DNA of 64,000 bases from Blastococcus xanthinilyticus (GTDB lineage Bacteria; Actinomycetota; Actinomycetes; Mycobacteriales; Geodermatophilaceae). Below the pieces are notes generated by a model. It was not told the DNA's origin. It made no database searches and was given only the letters and a program-made list of their open reading frames with translations. The DNA lies in the NCBI RefSeq assembly GCF_008124835.1, contig NZ_VNHW01000001.1, positions 124,001 through 188,000 on the forward strand, given 5' to 3'. Below, one piece after another: positions 54,990 through 63,207 of the stretch. A program made the position numbers and the translations under genes. The first letter of the stretch is position 1. Each line of letters begins with the position of its first letter.

Positions 54990-55685
54990 GTGCACGAGCA
55001 GACCCTGCCCGACGCGGGCTCCCCGCCGGTCGTGCGCGCTACCCCGCAGCAGCTGGTCGAGCGGGCCGCCGCCCTCGCGCGCCCCGGCACCCGGCGCCTG
55101 CTGGGCATCACCGGCGCTCCGGGCGCGGGGAAGTCGACCCTCTGCGCCGCGCTGCTCGACGCCCTCGGCGACCGGGCGGCGCTGGCGGCCATGGACGGCT
55201 TCCACTACGCGAACGCCGAACTGGCGAGGCTCGGGCGCGCCGACCGCAAGGGGGCACCGGACACCTTCGACGTCGACGGCTACGTCGCCCTGCTCGACCG
55301 GTTGCGGACGCCGCCCGCGGTGCCGGTCTACGCGCCGGTGTTCGACCGCGCGCTCGAGGAGCCGATCGGCAGCGCCGTCCCGGTCTGGCCGGACACCCCG
55401 CTGGTGCTCACCGAGGGGAACTACCTGCTCCTGGACGAGCACGGCTGGTCCGCGGTGCGCACCCGCCTGGACGAGGTCTGGTACCTGGACCTCGCGCCGG
55501 CGGTGCGCGAGCGGCGGCTGCTCCGCCGGCGGCGGTCCTACGGCCACGAGCCGGAGGCGGCCGAGGCCTGGGTGCGTTCGGTCGACGGGCGCAACGCCCG
55601 GACCGTCGAGACGTCGCGGCCGCGCGCCGACCTCGTCGTCCACCTCGACGTCCCGGAGACGACCGGGGACGACCTGCCGGGCTGA
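54990..55685 (+). CDS. P-loop sugar/nucleoside kinase (YggC/uridine kinase-like)
   Basis: A 231-residue kinase of the PanK/uridine kinase-like fold. Walker A is GITGAPGAGKSTL, then AAMDGFHYANAEL, a substrate loop RKGAPDTFDVDGYVALLDRL, VYAPVFDRALEEP, LTEGNYLLLDEHGW and a lid arginine cluster ERRLLRRRRSYGHEPEAA. Relatives such as E. coli YggC occur in sugar operons and probably phosphorylate a ketose or polyol. GTG 54990 follows GGGAGGAGG. It shares an operator region with the LacI-controlled polyol operon. Confidence 0.87.
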   Translation: MHEQTLPDAGSPPVVRATPQQLVERAAALARPGTRRLLGITGAPGAGKSTLCAALLDALGDRAALAAMDGFHYANAELARLGRADRKGAPDTFDVDGYVALLDRLRTPPAVPVYAPVFDRALEEPIGSAVPVWPDTPLVLTEGNYLLLDEHGWSAVRTRLDEVWYLDLAPAVRERRLLRRRRSYGHEPEAAEAWVRSVDGRNARTVETSRPRADLVVHLDVPETTGDDLPG

Positions 55686-55697
55686 CCCGCCCGCGCG

Positions 55698-55731
55698 GAC
55701 GCCCCGCCCCTCGGGAGAGGGACGGGGCGTC
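55698..55731. terminator. Bidirectional terminator hairpin
   Basis: A 15-bp stem with one mismatch (55698-55712 with 55717-55731) and a four-base loop lies between the convergent kinase and sugar-binding-protein genes. Confidence 0.65.
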
Positions 55732-55746
55732 GAGCGTCGCCGCGGC

Positions 55747-56736
55747 TCAGCAGCTGGAGCGGTACACCGCGTCCTGGTTGTCGGCCAGGTTCTCCTTCGT
55801 GAGGATCGTGAACCCGGTCTGGATCTCGGCCTCCGGCTCCTCACCGTTCAGCTCGGCGACGACCTGCTCGAGGCCCTGCCGGCCGATCTCGGCCGGCTGC
55901 TGGGCCACGAGGGCCTGCACGGTGCCGTTCTCCAGCGCCTCGACCTGGGCCGGGCCGGCGTCGAAGCCCACGACGGTCACCTGCTCCTCCGCACCCGCCT
56001 GACGCAGCCCGGTGGCCGCCCCCTCCGCGGCGAAGAGGTTGGTGCCGAAGATGCCGATCAGGTCGGGGTCGGACTGGAGCGTCGAGGTGACGATCCGGGC
56101 GCCCTCGGCGACCTCGTTCTGCGCGTACTGCGTGGGCAGGGCGGTGAACTTCGGGTCCTCGGCCAGGGCGTCGAGGAAGCCCTTGATCCGCGCCTCGTTG
56201 GTGCTGATGCCCGGCTCGTGGCCGACGATGAGGACCTTGCCGCCGTCCGGGTTGGCCTCCTGGATGGCCTGGAAGGCCGCGGCCCCGCCGCCCTCGTTGT
56301 CCGAGGCGACCTGGGTGATCGCCATGGAGGGGTCCTCCAGGGTGGTGTCGACCAGGCCGACGGTGACCCCCGCGTCCGCCGCCGCCTTGATCGGGCGGTA
56401 CATGCCGGTGACGTCGGTCGGCGCGATGAGCAGCCCGTCCGGCGAGCTCGCCACGACGCTGTCGACGATCGGCGTCTGCTGGGCCGGGTCGAACTGCTGG
56501 GGACCCTGGGTGGTCACCTCGACGCCGAGCTCCTCGGCCGCCTCCTGGATGCCGCACTCCATGGTGATGTAGAACTCGTCACCGGCTACGCCCTGGACGA
56601 AGGCCACCTCGTAGGCCTCCGATCCCCCGCCGCTCCCGCCGGCCGACCCGCCGTCGGAGTCGTCACCGCCGCAGGCGGCGAGAGCGAGGGCGAGCGCCGA
56701 GATGGCGGCGATCCGGGCAGTGATGCCTCTGTTCAC
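55747..56736 (-). CDS. Sugar ABC transporter substrate-binding lipoprotein (RbsB type)
   Basis: A 329-residue lipoprotein. The signal ends LALAACGG (lipidated Cys about 22), followed by a Gly/Ser/Asp linker. The periplasmic-binding fold 4 pattern is clear: VAFVQGVAGDEFYITMECGIQEAAEELGVEV, SVVASSPDGLLIAPTD, VGLVDTTLEDPSMAITQVASDNEGGG, GFLDAL and VVGFDAGPAQVEALENGTVQALVAQQP. It binds monosaccharides or polyols. GTG overlaps the permease stop by four bases. Last gene of the LacI-ATPase-permease-SBP operon. Confidence 0.93.
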   Translation of the reverse strand: MNRGITARIAAISALALALAACGGDDSDGGSAGGSGGGSEAYEVAFVQGVAGDEFYITMECGIQEAAEELGVEVTTQGPQQFDPAQQTPIVDSVVASSPDGLLIAPTDVTGMYRPIKAAADAGVTVGLVDTTLEDPSMAITQVASDNEGGGAAAFQAIQEANPDGGKVLIVGHEPGISTNEARIKGFLDALAEDPKFTALPTQYAQNEVAEGARIVTSTLQSDPDLIGIFGTNLFAAEGAATGLRQAGAEEQVTVVGFDAGPAQVEALENGTVQALVAQQPAEIGRQGLEQVVAELNGEEPEAEIQTGFTILTKENLADNQDAVYRSSC

Positions 56737-57833
56737 TGTGCTTCCTTTCGACGTGCCCCTTGTGGGCGGGAGAACCGGGAGAACAAGGAACGACGGGTGC
56801 TCGCCCCGCGGCTGGCGGCGGCGCGGCGGACCTGGTCGACGTAGACCGCGGCGATGAGGAACGCACCGACGACGACCTGCTGCCAGAAGGGCTGGACGCC
56901 CATGATCACGAAGCCGTTCTGCAGGACGGCGGGGATGAACAGACCGATCACCGTGCCGGCGATCGTGCCGATGCCGCCGAAGAGGCTCGTGCCGCCGATG
57001 ACGACACCGGCGATGACGTTGAGCGCGGTGTTCGACTGCCCGGCGATCGTGGTCGAGGAGAAGAAGGCGAGGTTCAGGATGCCGGCCAGGCCGGCGCAGA
57101 ACCCGGCCAGCGTGTAGACGAGGATCAGGTGCCGGTCCGCCCTGACGCCGACCCGCCGCGCGGCCTCGTCGTTGGAGCCGACGGCGTAGGTGTACCGGCC
57201 GAAGCGGGTGCGGTGCAGGATGACCGCGCCGATCACGATGACGGCCAGCGCGATCAGCGACAGGTAGGGGATCTGGCCGAACAGCCGGCCGAAGCCGATC
57301 GTGTCGGTCAGCACCGTGGGCGCGCCCCGCAGGTCGATGCCGCCGGTCAGGATCTGCGCGGCGCCCAGCGCCATGCCCAGCGTGCCCAGGGTGACGATCA
57401 GCGGGGGCACCTTCAGGCGGGCGACGACCACGCCGTTGAACAGCCCCCACAGCGTGCCGGAGCCGCAGGCGGCCAGGGCGCCGACGATCGACACCCCGAC
57501 GCCCTGCCCACCCAGGGCCTCCATGGTCTTGGCCGCGACCACGCCGCTGAAGACCAGCACGCTGCCGACGGAGAGGTCGATGCCGCCGGTGATGATCACG
57601 AACGTCATCCCGACGCCGATGATCGCCAGGATGGAGACGTTGACGACGACGTTGCGGAAGTTGTTGATCGACAGGAACGCGTCCGGCTCGGCGATGCTGA
57701 ACAGCACGATGAGGATGAGCAGCACGCCCAGGATCTGGAACGCCTGGGCGCCCACGAGGCGCTGCAGCGTGGACTTCGGCTTCTCCTCGTCGACCGCTGC
57801 GGCGTCCCGGTCCGGCTCCGTCGCGGTGGTCAC
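56733..57833 (-). CDS. Sugar ABC transporter permease (RbsC type)
   Basis: A 366-residue permease with eight to ten helices. It has the RbsC core: NVVVNVSILAIIGVGMTFVIITGGIDLSVGS, GLFNGVVVARLKVPPLIVTLGTLGMALG, GSNDEAARRVGVRADRHLILVYTLAG and VIAGVVIGGTSLFGGIGTIAGTVIGLF. GTG overlaps the ATPase stop (GTGA) and has AGGAGGAGG upstream. It forms the channel of the ribose-type importer. Confidence 0.94.
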   Translation of the reverse strand: MTTATEPDRDAAAVDEEKPKSTLQRLVGAQAFQILGVLLILIVLFSIAEPDAFLSINNFRNVVVNVSILAIIGVGMTFVIITGGIDLSVGSVLVFSGVVAAKTMEALGGQGVGVSIVGALAACGSGTLWGLFNGVVVARLKVPPLIVTLGTLGMALGAAQILTGGIDLRGAPTVLTDTIGFGRLFGQIPYLSLIALAVIVIGAVILHRTRFGRYTYAVGSNDEAARRVGVRADRHLILVYTLAGFCAGLAGILNLAFFSSTTIAGQSNTALNVIAGVVIGGTSLFGGIGTIAGTVIGLFIPAVLQNGFVIMGVQPFWQQVVVGAFLIAAVYVDQVRRAAASRGASTRRSLFSRFSRPQGARRKEAQ

Positions 57834-58591
57834 GCCGCCTCCTCCTGGCTGATCGCGCCGGTCATGGCCCCCACCAGCTCCTCCATCGAGGTCTGCTTGG
57901 CGTCGTAGGTCGCCACCCTGCGGCCGAGGCGGAGCACCTGGATGCGGTCGGCCACCTCGATCACGTGCGGCATCGAGTGGCTGATGAGCACGACGGCGAT
58001 GCCGCGGTCGCGCACCCGCCGGATCAGGTCCAGCACGTTGCGGGTCTGCACCACGCCGAGGGCCGCGGTGGGCTCGTCGAGGAAGATCACCCGGCTGGCC
58101 CACGCGGCCGCGCGGGCCACGGCGATCTGCTGCCGCTGGCCACCGGACATCGCGCCGACGGGTGCGGTGAAGTCCCGCACCGTCGCGCCGAGGTCGGCGA
58201 AGGCCCGCTGGGTCTTCTCCTTCATCTCGGCGTGGTCCATGAAGCCGAGCTTCCCGAGCAGGCCGGAGCGCATGACCTCGCGACCGAGGTACATGTTCTG
58301 CACCGGGTCCAGGTGCGGGGCGAGCGCGAGGTCCTGGTAGACGGTCTCGATGCCCAGCGCGCGGGCCGCGGCGGGGCTGTCGATCGTGACGCGCTTCCCG
58401 TCGCTGTACAGCTCGCCCGAGTCGATGGCGAGCGAGCCGGAGAGCGCCTTGACGAGGGTGCTCTTGCCGGCGCCGTTGTCGCCGATGAGGGCGACCACCT
58501 CACCGGGCTCGATGTCGAAGTCGGCGCCGTCGAGGGCACGGACGTGCCCGAACTCGCGCCGGAGGCCCCGGGCCTCGAGGGCGGCGGTCAC
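57830..58591 (-). CDS. Sugar ABC transporter ATPase (single-domain, FrcA-like)
   Basis: A 253-residue ATPase with Walker A GDNGAGKSTLVKAL, signature MSGGQRQQIAVAR, Walker B VIFLDEPTAALG and switch ISHS. RbsA proteins normally have two tandem ATPase domains; this is the single-domain form seen with FrcA-type fructose/mannose importers, so it must act as a homodimer. GTG overlaps the LacI stop (GTGA), so the regulator and the transporter are translationally coupled. Confidence 0.93.
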   Translation of the reverse strand: MTAALEARGLRREFGHVRALDGADFDIEPGEVVALIGDNGAGKSTLVKALSGSLAIDSGELYSDGKRVTIDSPAAARALGIETVYQDLALAPHLDPVQNMYLGREVMRSGLLGKLGFMDHAEMKEKTQRAFADLGATVRDFTAPVGAMSGGQRQQIAVARAAAWASRVIFLDEPTAALGVVQTRNVLDLIRRVRDRGIAVVLISHSMPHVIEVADRIQVLRLGRRVATYDAKQTSMEELVGAMTGAISQEEAA

Positions 58592-59709
58592 CGCGCCCCC
58601 TCCTGTGCGTGCGGCGTCGTCATGGTCGACGCCCTCCCTTCTGCTCCGTGGCGCACCCTGTCCTGCAAGCTGTCCTGCGGCACGTGGCCGTCGCCCCCCT
58701 CGTGGCCGGGCGGCCGGAGCTCTCCGGAGCCCCGCGCCACGAGCCCGACCGGCACCATCACCGTCTCCGCCGGGGCGTCGGGCTCGTCGAGCCGGCGGAA
58801 CAGCCGCTCGGCGGCGGCGCGACCGATGACCTCGGGGTCGTGGTCCAGGACCGTGACCGCCGGGACGAGGGAGTCGGCCATCGCGAAGTCGTCGAAGCTG
58901 ACCACCGCGACGTCGGTGCGCCCGCGGCCGTGCAGCAGCGGCACCAGCCCCAGCGAGCAGCGCATGTTGGACGAGAAGATCGCCGTCGGCGGCTGCGGCG
59001 CGGCGAGCAGCAGCTCGGCCGCCTCCCGGGCCTCGGCCGCCGTCCCGGCGCCCACGGCGACGAGCGACTCGTCGCCGGCGAGCCCGTGCGCGGCGAGCGC
59101 CCGGCGGTAACCGGCCAGGCGCAACCGGGTGGTCGGGTTGCGCAGCTCCGACCCGAGGAAGGCGACCCGCCGGTGGCCGTGGTCGAGCAGGTGCCGGGTC
59201 GCCGTCTCCGCGGCGGCGAGGTCGTCGACCAGCACGGCGTCGCTGACCAGCCCCTCCGGGAGCCGGTCCACGAACACGATCGGCGTCCGCCGGCCGGGCC
59301 CGGCGAGGTAGGTGTGGCTCTGGGCCATCGGGGCGACGATGAGGCCGGCGACCTGGCGGACGAGCAGGCTCTCCACGATCACCGACTCCCGCTCCGGCTC
59401 CTGGTTGCCGACGCTCGAGACCATCACCGCCAGGCCCCGCTCGTACGCGGCCTGCTCGACGGCGCTGGTGAGCCGGGCGAAGAACGGGTCGGCGAGGCTC
59501 TCGACGACCAGGCCCACGACGTCGGCGCGGCCGACGCGCAGCGAGCGGGCCACCAGGTTGGGCTGGAAGCCCAGCTCGGCGATCGCCTTCTGCACCCTGG
59601 CCCGGGTGCCGGGGGTGACGTGCGCGTCGTCGTTCACGACGCGGGAGACCGTCTTCGCGCTCACCGCCGCGAGGCGGGCGACGTCACGCAGCGTGACGCG
59701 CTCACGCAC
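58588..59709 (-). CDS. LacI-family repressor (sugar importer operon)
   Basis: A 373-residue repressor, similar to the LacI protein at 52925-54001. Its DNA-binding head is RVTLRDVARLAAVSAKTVSRVVNDDAHVTPGTRARV with hinge LGFQPNLVARSLRVGR, and the sugar domain includes VVGLVVESLADPFFARLTSAVEQAA and VVSFDDFAMADSLVPAVTVLDHDP. A C-terminal tail of about 40 residues is added. GTG 59709 follows GGGGGAG. It heads the importer operon, and the divergent region upstream has LacI-type dyads, suggesting control of both directions. Confidence 0.93.
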   Translation of the reverse strand: MRERVTLRDVARLAAVSAKTVSRVVNDDAHVTPGTRARVQKAIAELGFQPNLVARSLRVGRADVVGLVVESLADPFFARLTSAVEQAAYERGLAVMVSSVGNQEPERESVIVESLLVRQVAGLIVAPMAQSHTYLAGPGRRTPIVFVDRLPEGLVSDAVLVDDLAAAETATRHLLDHGHRRVAFLGSELRNPTTRLRLAGYRRALAAHGLAGDESLVAVGAGTAAEAREAAELLLAAPQPPTAIFSSNMRCSLGLVPLLHGRGRTDVAVVSFDDFAMADSLVPAVTVLDHDPEVIGRAAAERLFRRLDEPDAPAETVMVPVGLVARGSGELRPPGHEGGDGHVPQDSLQDRVRHGAEGRASTMTTPHAQEGAR

Positions 59710-59827
59710 GACTGCTCCCCCGGGGCGCGTTCGACGGCACGACGCCCAGCGGGCGCGCGGTCGGGGCGGGGACGGGCACGGCGGGCACCTCTGGGGCGTC
59801 GGTGAGCTGTCGTGGGTGACGTGGGTC

Positions 59828-59870
59828 ATGCAAAACCGCTTTGTCATCGATGTCAAGCCATCGATATCTG
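59828..59870. promoter_or_regulatory. Overlapping divergent promoters with LacI-type dyads
   Basis: Minus strand: TTGACA (59856-59851), 17 bases, TTGCAT (59833-59828). Plus strand: TTGTCA (59841-59846), 18 bases, TATCTG (59865-59870). Within them lie AAACCGCTTT (59833-59842, CG-centred, 4 of 5 pairs), TTGTCATCGATGTCAA (59841-59856) and a second CATCGAT (59859-59865). This is the most AT-rich patch of the island. Confidence 0.6.
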
Positions 59871-59954
59871 GTCGAGACCGAGTTGTTGCCGGGAGCTACT
59901 GTCCCTCCACCGACCCCGCCGGCCGGCCAGATCGGCCATCCCCGAGGAGGACCC

Positions 59955-61208
59955 ATGACGACGACCGGTGACTCTCCGCAGTCCGGTTCCTGGACGTCGC
60001 TGCCGAGCCACCGCGCCTGGCTGGACGCCGAGGGCGAGCGGCTGCTGGCCTTCGCGGAGTCGGCCGGTGGTGCGCCGGCCGGGTTCGCCTGGCTCGACGA
60101 CGACGGCCGTCCCGACGCGGCGCAGGCGCCCCAGCTGTGGATCACCGCGCGGATGACGCACGTCTTCGCGCTGGCCCACCTGCGCGGGCGGCCCGGCGCC
60201 GGGCCGCTGGTCGACGCCGGGCTGGCCGCCCTCACCGGCCCGTTCCGGGACGCCGAGCACGGCGGCTGGTTCTCCTCGCTGACCGCGGAGGGTGCACCCG
60301 CCGCCACCGACAAGTCCGCCTACGACCACGCCTTCGTCGTGCTGGCCGCGGCCAGCGCCACGGCCGCCGGCCGACCGGGCGCGGCGGAGCTGCTGGCAGA
60401 CGCGCTCGCGGTGGTGGAACGGCACTTCTGGCGGGACGAGGAGGGCCGGTCGGTCGAGAGCTGGGACCGCGCGTGGACCGAGCTGGAGGCCTACCGCGGC
60501 GCCAACAGCAACATGCACACGGTCGAGGCCTTCCTCACCGTGGCCGCCGTGACCGGCGACGACCGGTGGCTCACCCGGGCGACGAGCATCGCCGAGCGGC
60601 TGGTGCACACGGCGGCCCGCGAGAACGGCTGGCGGCTGCCCGAGCACTTCGATCCCGGCTGGCGGCCGCTGCCGGACTACAACGCCGACCGGAAGAACGA
60701 CAAGTTCCGCCCCTACGGCTCCACCCCCGGCCACTGGCTGGAGTGGTCCCGCCTGCTGCTGCACCTGGAGGCCGCGCTCGGCGCCGACGCCCCCGGCTGG
60801 CTGCTCCCCGACGCCCGCAGCCTGTTCGCCGCCGCCGTCGAGGTCGGCTGGGCGCCCGACGGGGAGCCCGGCTTCGTCTACACGCTGGACTGGGCGGACC
60901 GGCCGGTCGTCGCCTCCCGGCTGCACTGGGTCCTCACCGAGGCCATCGGCGCCGCGGCCGCGCTCGTCCAGCGCACGGGCGAGCCCGGCTACGAGCGCTG
61001 GTACCGCACGTTCTGGGACGAGGCCGTGACCCGCTTCGTCGACCGGGAGCGCGGCAGCTGGGTGCACGAGCTGCCCGTCGGGGAGGCCGACGCCGTCTGG
61101 TCGGGCAAGCCCGACGTCTACCACGCCTACCAGGCCACGCTGCTCCCCCAGCTCCCGCTGGCCCCGGTGCTGGCCGCGGCGCTGCGGCGGGAGCCCGGTG
61201 CGGGCTGA
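59955..61208 (+). CDS. AGE-family aldose-ketose isomerase/epimerase (YihS/mannose isomerase-like)
   Basis: A 417-residue (alpha/alpha)6-barrel protein. Family landmarks are WITARMTHVFALAHL, GGWFSSL, YDHAFVVLAAASA, NSNMHTVEAFLTVAAVTGDDRWL (catalytic-region His), GHWLEWSRLLLHLEA, SRLHWVLTEAIGAAAAL and DVYHAYQATLLPQLPL. Members isomerise mannose/fructose, talose/tagatose or sulfoquinovose/sulfofructose, or epimerise N-acyl sugars. The nearby kinases and aldolase favour an aldose-ketose isomerase feeding glycolysis-like cleavage. ATG 59955 has GAGGAGG upstream. Divergent from the LacI-importer operon. Confidence 0.9.
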   Translation: MTTTGDSPQSGSWTSLPSHRAWLDAEGERLLAFAESAGGAPAGFAWLDDDGRPDAAQAPQLWITARMTHVFALAHLRGRPGAGPLVDAGLAALTGPFRDAEHGGWFSSLTAEGAPAATDKSAYDHAFVVLAAASATAAGRPGAAELLADALAVVERHFWRDEEGRSVESWDRAWTELEAYRGANSNMHTVEAFLTVAAVTGDDRWLTRATSIAERLVHTAARENGWRLPEHFDPGWRPLPDYNADRKNDKFRPYGSTPGHWLEWSRLLLHLEAALGADAPGWLLPDARSLFAAAVEVGWAPDGEPGFVYTLDWADRPVVASRLHWVLTEAIGAAAALVQRTGEPGYERWYRTFWDEAVTRFVDRERGSWVHELPVGEADAVWSGKPDVYHAYQATLLPQLPLAPVLAAALRREPGAG

Positions 61209-61212
61209 GGTG

Positions 61213-62046
61213 TCAGCCGGCCAGCAGCCGGACCAGCCGCTCGACCTCGTGCGCCGTCGCCGTCCGCGCCGCCCCGAGGTACTTCCGGGGGTCGACCAGC
61301 GCCGGGTCGGCGGCGAGCGCCTCCCGCACCGCGCGGGTGAACGTGCCGTTCAGGTGCGTGGAAATGTTGATCTTCGTCATCCCCGCCCGCACGGCCTCCC
61401 GCAGGTGGTCGTCCGGGACGCCGGAGGAGCCGTGCAGCACCAGGGGCACCGCCACGGCCTCCCGGATCGCCGCGATCAGGTCCAGGTCGAGCTGCGCGGT
61501 GCGCGTGGTCATCGCGTGCGAGCTGCCGACCGCCACCGCCACCGCGTCGATGCCGGTCTCCGCGACGAACCGCGCGGCGTCCTCCGGCCGGGTCCGCACC
61601 CCGGGGGCGTGGACGCCGTCCTTGCCGCCGATCTCGCCGATCTCGGCCTCGACGGAGGCGCCCTGGTCGTGCGCCCGCTCGGCGACGCCCCGCGTGGTGG
61701 CGAGGTTCTCCTCGACCGGGAGGGTGGAGCCGTCGAACATCACCGAGGTGAAGCCGAGGGCCAGGGCCTGCTCGACGAGCGCCACGTCGGTGGCGTGGTC
61801 CAGGTGCACCACCACCGGGACGTCGGCGGCGTCGGCGATCTCCAGCATCGCCCGGCCCACGGGCGCCAGCGCCCCGTGGTACCGGACGGCGTTCTCGCTG
61901 ACCTGCAGGACGGTGGGGCGGCCCGCCGCCTCGGCCCCCGCGACGATCGCCTCGGCGTGCTCGACCTGGATGACGTTGAAGGCCCCGAGGCCGCTGCCCG
62001 CCTGCTGCGCCGCGGTCAGGACGTCGGTCAGTGCTGCGCGTGCCAC
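61213..62046 (-). CDS. Class II fructose/tagatose-bisphosphate aldolase family
   Basis: A 277-residue zinc aldolase. Its motifs are GAFNVIQVEHAEAIV, VVVHLDHATDVALVEQALALGFTSVMFDGS (zinc His and catalytic Asp), SVEAEIGEIGGKDG, VAVAVGSSHAM (zinc His region) and LVLHGSSGVPDD (zinc His), then MTKINISTHLN. The size matches GatY/KbaY/FbaA type A. It would cleave a ketose 1,6-bisphosphate to two trioses. GTG 62046 has GAGGAG upstream. It converges on the isomerase gene with only four bases between stops and is divergent from the PfkB kinase. Confidence 0.92.
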   Translation of the reverse strand: MARAALTDVLTAAQQAGSGLGAFNVIQVEHAEAIVAGAEAAGRPTVLQVSENAVRYHGALAPVGRAMLEIADAADVPVVVHLDHATDVALVEQALALGFTSVMFDGSTLPVEENLATTRGVAERAHDQGASVEAEIGEIGGKDGVHAPGVRTRPEDAARFVAETGIDAVAVAVGSSHAMTTRTAQLDLDLIAAIREAVAVPLVLHGSSGVPDDHLREAVRAGMTKINISTHLNGTFTRAVREALAADPALVDPRKYLGAARTATAHEVERLVRLLAG

Positions 62047-62235
62047 GGTGTGCTCCTCGGTTCAGCGGTCCCGCCGGGAGCGTCCGGGGCGGGCTCGGGG
62101 CCGCAGGGCGGACCCTGCGCGGCGCGGGGGGCCGCTCCGGCCGGGCATGCCGGCGCCCGGCCGGAACGTAGCAGTCCGCCGATCCACCCTGCTCTACCGT
62201 CCGCCCGCAGCGCCACCAGGCCCAGGAGGAGATCC

Positions 62236-63207
62236 GTGCACGCACCGCCGGCAGGCCCGACCGTCCACGTCGTCAGCCCGAACCCCGCGCAGGACCGGTT
62301 GCAGGTGGTCCCGCGGCTGGTGGCGGGCGAGGTGCACCGCGCCGTCGAGGTGGTCAGCCGGCCGGGCGGCAAGGGCATGATCGTCGCCCGCGGCACCGTC
62401 CGGCTGGGCGGCCGGGCCGCGCTGCACGGCTTCGTCGGCGGGTCCGTGGGCGCGCAGATCTCGGCCGGCTGCCGCGAGCTGGGCATCGACGACCGGCACG
62501 TGCCGATCGCGGGTGAGACCCGGGTGACCACGGTGATCGTCGACCGCGCCACCGGCGACTCCACCGTCATAAACGAGCCCGGCCCGGAGGTCGGCGCCGG
62601 AGAGGTCGACGCCCTGGTCGGGGGCCTCGTGGCCGCGGTGCGCCCCGGCGACCTGGTGGTGTGCACCGGCAGCCTGCCGCGGGGCGCCCCGGCCGAGCTG
62701 TACGCGCGCTGCGTGACCGCCCTGCGCGGGCGCGGCGTCCGCACCGTCGTCGACACCTCCGGGCCGGGGCTCGGCTCCGCGATCCGCTCGGGCCCGGACG
62801 TGCTCAAGGTGAACGAGGAGGAGCTGCGGGCCGACGGCGGGCTCATCGGCGCCGGTGAGACCGCCGACCTCGACACGCTCATGGCGCGCGCGCTGGCGGC
62901 CGGGGTCGGGGCGGTCGTCGTCACCCGGGGTGCCGCGGGCCTCTCCTACCGCTCGGCCGACGAGGGCTGGGACGTGTCCAGCCCCGAAGTGCCGGTGGTC
63001 AACGCGACCGGCTCCGGCGACATGATGCTCGCCGGCTTCGTCACCTCGCTCGCGCGCGGGAACGACCTGCCGACCGCGCTGCGCACCGGGGCGGCGGCCG
63101 GAGCGGCCAACGCCCAGCGGCTGGAGCCGGACCTCGACGGGCGCGACGAGGTCGACGAGCTGGTCGGGTCCGCCGTCGCCACCCCCGTGCCCGGGGTGCG
63201 CCCGTGA
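62236..63207 (+). CDS. PfkB-family hexose/ketose-phosphate kinase (1-phosphofructokinase type)
   Basis: A 323-residue kinase of the LacC/FruK branch: VVSPNPAQDRLQVV, the PfkB signature RPGGKGMIVARGTVRLGG, LVVCTGSLPRGAP, DVLKVNEEEL, VVVTRGAAGLSY and the active-site VNATGSGDMMLAGFV with the catalytic Asp. It phosphorylates fructose 1-phosphate, tagatose 6-phosphate or a similar ketose phosphate to the bisphosphate, the aldolase's substrate. GTG 62236 has AGGAGGAG upstream and its stop overlaps the FGGY gene. Confidence 0.92.
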   Translation: MHAPPAGPTVHVVSPNPAQDRLQVVPRLVAGEVHRAVEVVSRPGGKGMIVARGTVRLGGRAALHGFVGGSVGAQISAGCRELGIDDRHVPIAGETRVTTVIVDRATGDSTVINEPGPEVGAGEVDALVGGLVAAVRPGDLVVCTGSLPRGAPAELYARCVTALRGRGVRTVVDTSGPGLGSAIRSGPDVLKVNEEELRADGGLIGAGETADLDTLMARALAAGVGAVVVTRGAAGLSYRSADEGWDVSSPEVPVVNATGSGDMMLAGFVTSLARGNDLPTALRTGAAAGAANAQRLEPDLDGRDEVDELVGSAVATPVPGVRP

